Shown in pieces: positions 60,035 through 64,000 of a stretch of 64,000 bases of DNA. The stretch lies in assembly GCA_017983755.1 (NCBI GenBank), contig JAGOAU010000015.1, positions 1 through 64,000 on the forward strand. The letters run 5' to 3'. Made by a program: the position numbers and the translations under genes. The notes beneath the pieces were generated by a model. The model made no database searches. It was given only the letters and a program-made list of their open reading frames with translations, and was not told the origin of the DNA. The first letter of the stretch is position 1. Every line of letters starts with the position of its first letter. This DNA comes from Azonexus sp. GTDB lineage: Bacteria; Pseudomonadota; Gammaproteobacteria; Burkholderiales; Rhodocyclaceae.

Positions 60035-60811
60035 TTGGTGAATTCAATTGCGGTTATTGAGTGCGCCACCTTCGGAGACAAGAAATTGATCGAAGGAACA
60101 CTGACTAAGTTGCAGCGACACATCCGCACCTACGGATGGATGTCCACGTCTGCCGTTATTGCCAAGAATGTGCGGTTTTCGCTTCTTCATGCGCGCGAAA
60201 AGCAATTTGACAGCAAGTTCCGGGTCGATACGGCCGGCAGTATTGCCCTGGAAGATCTGGCGATCGACAGTGATAACAAAAGCCGCGGGGTTTATTATGA
60301 ACCGACCCCACCGCATGTCTTCCACCATATCCTGTCGAAGCTGGACATCGACCACCGGGAGTTCGAATTTGTCGATTTTGGCTGCGGCAAGGGGCGCGTT
60401 GTCCTTCTCGCAGCACGCTACCCGTTTCGCAAGATTACCGGGATCGAGTTCGCGCCCGAACTTGCCGAGGTAGCCCAGCGCAATTTGGCAACCTTTACGG
60501 ACAAGGCGCAGCAGTGCACCAATGTGGATGTTGTGTGCCTCGACGCTACCCAATACGAAATCCCGGACACAAAAGCCGTCCTCTATTTTTTCAATCCGTT
60601 CGACGCGATCGTCATGGAGGCTATCGCACGGAATCTCGAAGCGAGTTTTCAGCGGAATCGGGCCGAAAAGTTCCTGATTTACTACAACCCGCAAAGCGAA
60701 GCGGTTTTCGAAAAGCTTCCATTTTTGCAGAAAGTTGTATCTGCCAAGCGAATTGTCGATTTCGCCAGTCCTCGTTTCAGCGGCTATACGATATACAGGA
60801 CGATCGATTGA
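60035..60811 (+). CDS. SAM-dependent methyltransferase, low-GC gene
   Basis: A 258-residue protein with a class I methyltransferase core: motif I FVDFGCGKGRVVLLAA near 111-126, the acid in GIEFAPE, and YFFNPFD near 187 as motif IV. The N-terminal 80 residues are helical. The GC content and codon use are lower than neighbours, as is the 190-bp upstream stretch, so it may be acquired. The start is uncertain: TTG 60035 or GTG 60038. Substrate unknown. Confidence 0.7.
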   Translation: MVNSIAVIECATFGDKKLIEGTLTKLQRHIRTYGWMSTSAVIAKNVRFSLLHAREKQFDSKFRVDTAGSIALEDLAIDSDNKSRGVYYEPTPPHVFHHILSKLDIDHREFEFVDFGCGKGRVVLLAARYPFRKITGIEFAPELAEVAQRNLATFTDKAQQCTNVDVVCLDATQYEIPDTKAVLYFFNPFDAIVMEAIARNLEASFQRNRAEKFLIYYNPQSEAVFEKLPFLQKVVSAKRIVDFASPRFSGYTIYRTID

Positions 60812-60927
60812 ATCGCCTGGAAGTCTGGTGACTGCGCTGCTGCCAATGACCCCGAAGGATATTCGACGTCTCCATCTACGTGACGATGCGGATTCCGCAA
60901 TCGGTTGTGGATGGTTAAACTGCAGCC

Positions 60928-61206
60928 ATGAGCGAAATCCGGATTACCCGCAAGCACCGCCTTTCGGCCAAGAAGGCCAGGATCGCAGCCGAGCACGTGG
61001 CGGCCGATCTGCAGAAGGAATACGAACTGGAATATGAGTGGGACGACAGCGGTGTGCTGCACTTCGAGCGCACCGGGCTGCACGGTGAGTTGCGGCTGGC
61101 CAAGGGCGAAGTGACGGTTCTGGTTCACCTCGGCTTCCTGCTCTGGCCATTTCGCGCCAGTCTGGAGCGGGAAATCCACGTGTACTTCGACGAGCGCTTT
61201 GCCTAG
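60928..61206 (+). CDS. Polyhydroxyalkanoate-system family protein
   Basis: A 92-residue protein. ITRKHRLSAKKARIAAEHVA in its two halves, FERTGLHGELRLAKGEV and LGFLLWPFRASLEREI match the small PHA_gran_rgn family found with PHA metabolism genes. Its function is poorly known. No other PHA gene is in the window, but beta-oxidation supplies PHA precursors. Confidence 0.8.
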   Translation: MSEIRITRKHRLSAKKARIAAEHVAADLQKEYELEYEWDDSGVLHFERTGLHGELRLAKGEVTVLVHLGFLLWPFRASLEREIHVYFDERFA

Positions 61207-61335
61207 TCGAGTCGCACCTGCTTTCGGATGCGATTGTTTTTCCCCTTCGGTTCCGCCAGCACTTAAAATGCTCCCTTGAGCTCCAGGGGCATATTTTTTT
61301 CAATCAGGCACGATGAAATTCACCCGTAGAAGGCA

Positions 61336-62244
61336 GTGAGCAAGCGAATCCGCATTATCGGTGCCGCCAGCGGTGTCGGCGCCCAGGATCAGGGTTGTGA
61401 GGACGGGCCGGTGGCCTTCCATCGGTCGCAAGCCTGGCACGAACTGGCGCATCATCCGCTCATTGACTGGGGCAAGACCCTGTACGCACTCGACACGCCC
61501 GGGCACGCGCCGGTCGAGCGGGTTGCCGACATCTGCCGCGACCTTGCCGATGAGGTCGCGACAACGCTGGCCGCCGGCGATTTTCCGTTGGTCATCGGTG
61601 GCGATCACTCGGTGGCCATCGGCACCTGGAGCGGCGTTGCGCGCTTTGCCGGGATGCCGACCGGACTCGTCTGGATCGATGCCCACCTCGACAGCCACAC
61701 GCCGGAGACTTCCTATTCGGGGGCGCTGCATGGCATGCCGCTGGCCTGCCTGCTCGGGCGCGGCGACAAGCGGTTGCTCGGCATGGGCCTGCCCGGTGTT
61801 CAACTCAGCCCGCGGCACACGGTCGTCCTCGGTCCGCGCTCGTGGGAGCCGGAGGAGGCCGAGTTTCTGGCCCGCCTGGGCGTGCGCATCATCGGCAGGG
61901 AGGAGATCGACGAGCGCGGGTTCGCCGCCTGTCTCGACGAAGCGGCGCGCATCGTCGCCGGGGCGGCCGGCGGTTTCGGCATCACCCTCGACCTTGATGC
62001 GATCGATCCGGCGGTCGCCCCCGGTGTCGGTAGCCCGGAACCCGATGGCCTGTCGGCACGTGAGGCGCATCTGGGATTGCAGCGCCTGGCTGCGGTGCAC
62101 GGTCTGCGCGCACTGGAAATCGTCGAATACAACCCGGACCGTGACCGCCACGGCGTCACCGCCCGCCTGATCGCCGAACTGATCGACGCCATCCTGCCGC
62201 AACTGACCCGCCCGCCGCGGCCGTCCGCGCCGGCTCACTCCTGA
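61336..62244 (+). CDS. Arginase/agmatinase-family hydrolase
   Basis: A 302-residue ureohydrolase. Metal-binding motifs in order: GGDHSVAIG near 95, DAHLDSHTP near 117, and LDLDAIDP near 220, all with the conserved His/Asp set for two manganese ions. The start is GTG 61336 after GAAGG. The length fits arginase (about 300). The HLDSHT variant differs from the usual HADxNT, so the substrate could be arginine or another guanidino compound. Confidence 0.85.
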   Translation: MSKRIRIIGAASGVGAQDQGCEDGPVAFHRSQAWHELAHHPLIDWGKTLYALDTPGHAPVERVADICRDLADEVATTLAAGDFPLVIGGDHSVAIGTWSGVARFAGMPTGLVWIDAHLDSHTPETSYSGALHGMPLACLLGRGDKRLLGMGLPGVQLSPRHTVVLGPRSWEPEEAEFLARLGVRIIGREEIDERGFAACLDEAARIVAGAAGGFGITLDLDAIDPAVAPGVGSPEPDGLSAREAHLGLQRLAAVHGLRALEIVEYNPDRDRHGVTARLIAELIDAILPQLTRPPRPSAPAHS

Positions 62245-62254
62245 AGCAGCGCTC

Positions 62255-63259
62255 ATGCACAGCGATCATCATTCCATTCTGGGCGTTGCACCAGGCGCCA
62301 GTCCGGCCGAGGTCAAGCGCGCCTATCGCCGGCTGGCGATGCGCTGGCATCCGGACCGCAATGACGATCCGGCGGCGACCGAGCATTTCAAGCGAATCCG
62401 GGCGGCCTACGAGCAGCTGGTTGCGGTCGACGCTCCGGAAGAGGCAAAAACCGACGATACCGAGCCGGAGATGGAAGCCGAGGAGTCCGTGGCCAAGGCG
62501 GCGGACATTCGCCTGAATCTGGAAATCAGCCTGGAAGAAGCGGCGGCCGGCTGCCGCAAGACCATCGACTACACGCGCGGCAAGGCCTGCCCGACCTGCG
62601 ACGGCAGCGGCGAGGCCGGCATGACCCGCACGCGATTTTGCGAGGCTTGCCATGGCAGCGGCCGCGTGCGCGACGCCCAGCGCGTGCTGGCGACATGTGC
62701 CGACTGCGCCGGGCGCGGCTTTTTCAGCGAGCGGATTTGTCCCGATTGCGGCGGCAGCGGTCGCGAGATTGCCAGCGTCAGCCTGGAGATCCGCGTGCCG
62801 CCAGGCATGTTGCCGGGCGATGAACTGCGCCTGGCAGGGCAGGGCGAGGCGGCCAGCGATGAATTGGCGGCGGGCGACTTGTTCCTGACCGTCGTCATCC
62901 GCAGCCATCCGCTGTATCAACTGCGCGGACGCGACCTGCATTTCAGCATGCCGGTCAGTGCGCTGGCCTTGCTGGCGGGCGGCGAGATCGACTTGCCAGC
63001 GCTGGCCGGCGCCGTGCACAGCACGCTGGTGGCGGGCGATCCGGCAGCGCGCGAACTGCGCCTCGCCGGCAAGGGGTTTCCGGGGCGCGGCAAATACACT
63101 GCCGGCGACCTGGTCGTCCAGTTGCAGCCGGTCTTCCCGAGCCAGCTGAACGCCCGCCAGCGCAAGTTGCTGCTGCAGGCGAATGCCGCCTTGCTGGATG
63201 AGGCGGCGGGCAGTCTGCCGGAAATCGCCGCCTGGAACCGGCAGCATCTGCAGCGTTAG
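62255..63259 (+). CDS. DnaJ-family co-chaperone with zinc-finger domain
   Basis: A 334-residue protein. The J domain (1-60) has HPD at 32-34. There is little Gly/Phe region; instead an acidic linker leads to four CxxCxGxG-type repeats (CPTCDGSG, CEACHGSG, CADCAGRG, CPDCGGSG) near 107-165 and the DnaJ C-terminal domains (VSLEIRVPPGML, GDLFLTVVIRSHP, LAGKGFPGRG). It would stimulate DnaK. It is a shortened DnaJ-like paralogue; the main dnaJ with dnaK is not here. It lies 10 bp after the arginase-family gene. Confidence 0.85.
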   Translation: MHSDHHSILGVAPGASPAEVKRAYRRLAMRWHPDRNDDPAATEHFKRIRAAYEQLVAVDAPEEAKTDDTEPEMEAEESVAKAADIRLNLEISLEEAAAGCRKTIDYTRGKACPTCDGSGEAGMTRTRFCEACHGSGRVRDAQRVLATCADCAGRGFFSERICPDCGGSGREIASVSLEIRVPPGMLPGDELRLAGQGEAASDELAAGDLFLTVVIRSHPLYQLRGRDLHFSMPVSALALLAGGEIDLPALAGAVHSTLVAGDPAARELRLAGKGFPGRGKYTAGDLVVQLQPVFPSQLNARQRKLLLQANAALLDEAAGSLPEIAAWNRQHLQR

Positions 63260-63277
63260 CTGGCGCGAAATTGAACG

Positions 63278-63304
63278 ATTTTTGCGGGTCGACCGCAACC
63301 GGCG
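63278..63304 (-). repeat. Dispersed GTCGAC-core repeat, copy 11
   Basis: On the minus strand GCCGGTTGCGGTCGACC then CGCAAAAATCG. It lies 18 bp after the DnaJ-like stop codon. Confidence 0.65.
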
Positions 63305-63361
63305 TGCAAACGCCGCTCAGGAGTAAACTGGCGCCCTGATCCAACCTGCCTGCGGTGGCCC

Positions 63362-64000
63362 ATGAGCTCCATTTCGGAAGAACTTGCCGAACAGATTCGC
63401 GCCATCCGCGAAGAAGTGGTCATGAAAACGCTGTCGGTCACGCTGCTCGCCGGGGGCGTGCTGCTGGTCGGCAACATGGCGCGCAATCTGCACCTGGGCA
63501 ATTCGCTCAGCATCATTCATCCGCTGCTTTACCTGTCGCTGTTCTCGGTCTTCCTGCTGCGGCGGCGCATCGGCGCCGCGCGCATCGCCTGGTTTACGGT
63601 GATCCTGCTTTACCTGGCGGCCACCGTCGGGCTGTTCATCTACGGGCTGGCCGGCAATTCGGCGGCGGTCTACATGGCTTTCTGCTTCGTTTCGACCACT
63701 TTCTTCGGCGTTCGCGGCGGCGTCGTGGCGGCGGTGCTCAGCATCGGCAGCTTCGCCCTGGTCGGCATCCTGCACGTGGGCGGCTTGATCGCCCTGAGTT
63801 TCGACCTGCCGACCTACATGCAAAACCCATACAGCTGGCTGGCGGCGGTGCTGACCATCGGCTCGATGTCGTGGCTGGTGCTCAGCCAGGTCGGCCGGCT
63901 CAACGAGCGCCACATGAAGCTGTTGTGCGAGCAGCACCATCAGGCCCGTCACGACGCGCTGACCGGGCTGCACAACCGTGTGGCGCTGGAAAGCATTCTC
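63362..64000 (+). CDS. Membrane GGDEF-type protein, cut by the window end
   Basis: The first 213 residues are visible. Five or six membrane helices lie between about 24 and 178. After a linker, HDALTGLHNRVALE near 197-210 is the typical start of a GGDEF diguanylate cyclase domain (DxLTGLxNR). The rest, including the GGDEF signature and any EAL domain, is outside the window. It probably makes cyclic-di-GMP. Confidence 0.85.
   Translation, partial: MSSISEELAEQIRAIREEVVMKTLSVTLLAGGVLLVGNMARNLHLGNSLSIIHPLLYLSLFSVFLLRRRIGAARIAWFTVILLYLAATVGLFIYGLAGNSAAVYMAFCFVSTTFFGVRGGVVAAVLSIGSFALVGILHVGGLIALSFDLPTYMQNPYSWLAAVLTIGSMSWLVLSQVGRLNERHMKLLCEQHHQARHDALTGLHNRVALESIL

Overview
The window looks like a chromosomal segment of a high-GC, facultatively anaerobic, denitrifying betaproteobacterium, most likely a Rhodocyclaceae relative (Dechloromonas/Azospira type). 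The grounds are a clade II nitrous oxide reductase locus with Sec-exported NosZ and NosB, many c-type cytochromes, RegB/RegA, an anaerobic C4-dicarboxylate transporter, a GlrK/QseG/GlrR system, a PHA-associated gene and a large PsrA-like fatty-acid regulon. The genus is inference from gene content; no 16S rRNA is present.

Layout. 0-9 kb: housekeeping and hypothetical genes (zinc-ribbon protein, methyltransferases, rRNA hydroxylase RlhA, ribosomal ABC-F factor EttA, RcnB-like protein, bactofilin). 9.5-13.5 kb: sensor kinase, lipoprotein and sigma54 activator (GlrK/QseG/GlrR type), followed by a BON-domain gene behind a good sigma54 promoter. 13.5-15 kb: an odd Cys-rich lipoyl protein, tRNA-Arg(ACG) with its own promoter and terminator, and a FolB-like/FolA pair. 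15-32 kb: fatty-acid degradation. A PsrA-like TetR gene leads fadE, thiolase and a fused hydratase/dehydrogenase; a FadL-type porin follows; then a nine-kilobase operon holds a second fused enzyme, a second thiolase, a thioesterase-like protein, a chalcone-isomerase-fold protein, an acyl-CoA ligase, a nitronate-monooxygenase-like protein and an acyl-CoA dehydrogenase. Three near-identical palindromes sit before these three units. 32-39 kb: DsbA-like protein, cytochrome c, cupin, dcuB, and a ModE/PBP-type regulator divergent from an orphan tungstate-binding protein.

39-55 kb is the nos locus on the minus strand: nosZ, two cytochromes c, nosB, nosD, nosG, nosH, then nosF, nosL, nosY and a TlpA-like thioredoxin. 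Between nosH and nosF lies a plus-strand block with a Phd/ParE-type toxin-antitoxin pair and a type III restriction-modification system, bracketed by two same-orientation copies of a short dispersed repeat. Divergent from nosZ is a copper-delivery set (membrane-anchored protein, SCO, PCuAC). RegA/RegB and a cytochrome c4 gene with an FNR-like promoter follow. 60-64 kb: a low-GC methyltransferase, PHA-system protein, arginase-family enzyme, DnaJ-like protein and a GGDEF protein cut by the window end.

The main unexplained structure is the dispersed element with core TTGCGGTCGACCGCAA (or half of it) plus an A/T-rich tail. About eleven copies are visible, often touching a stop codon, and closely matching sequence also occurs inside two coding regions. 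No CRISPR array, prophage, insertion sequence or rRNA gene was seen.
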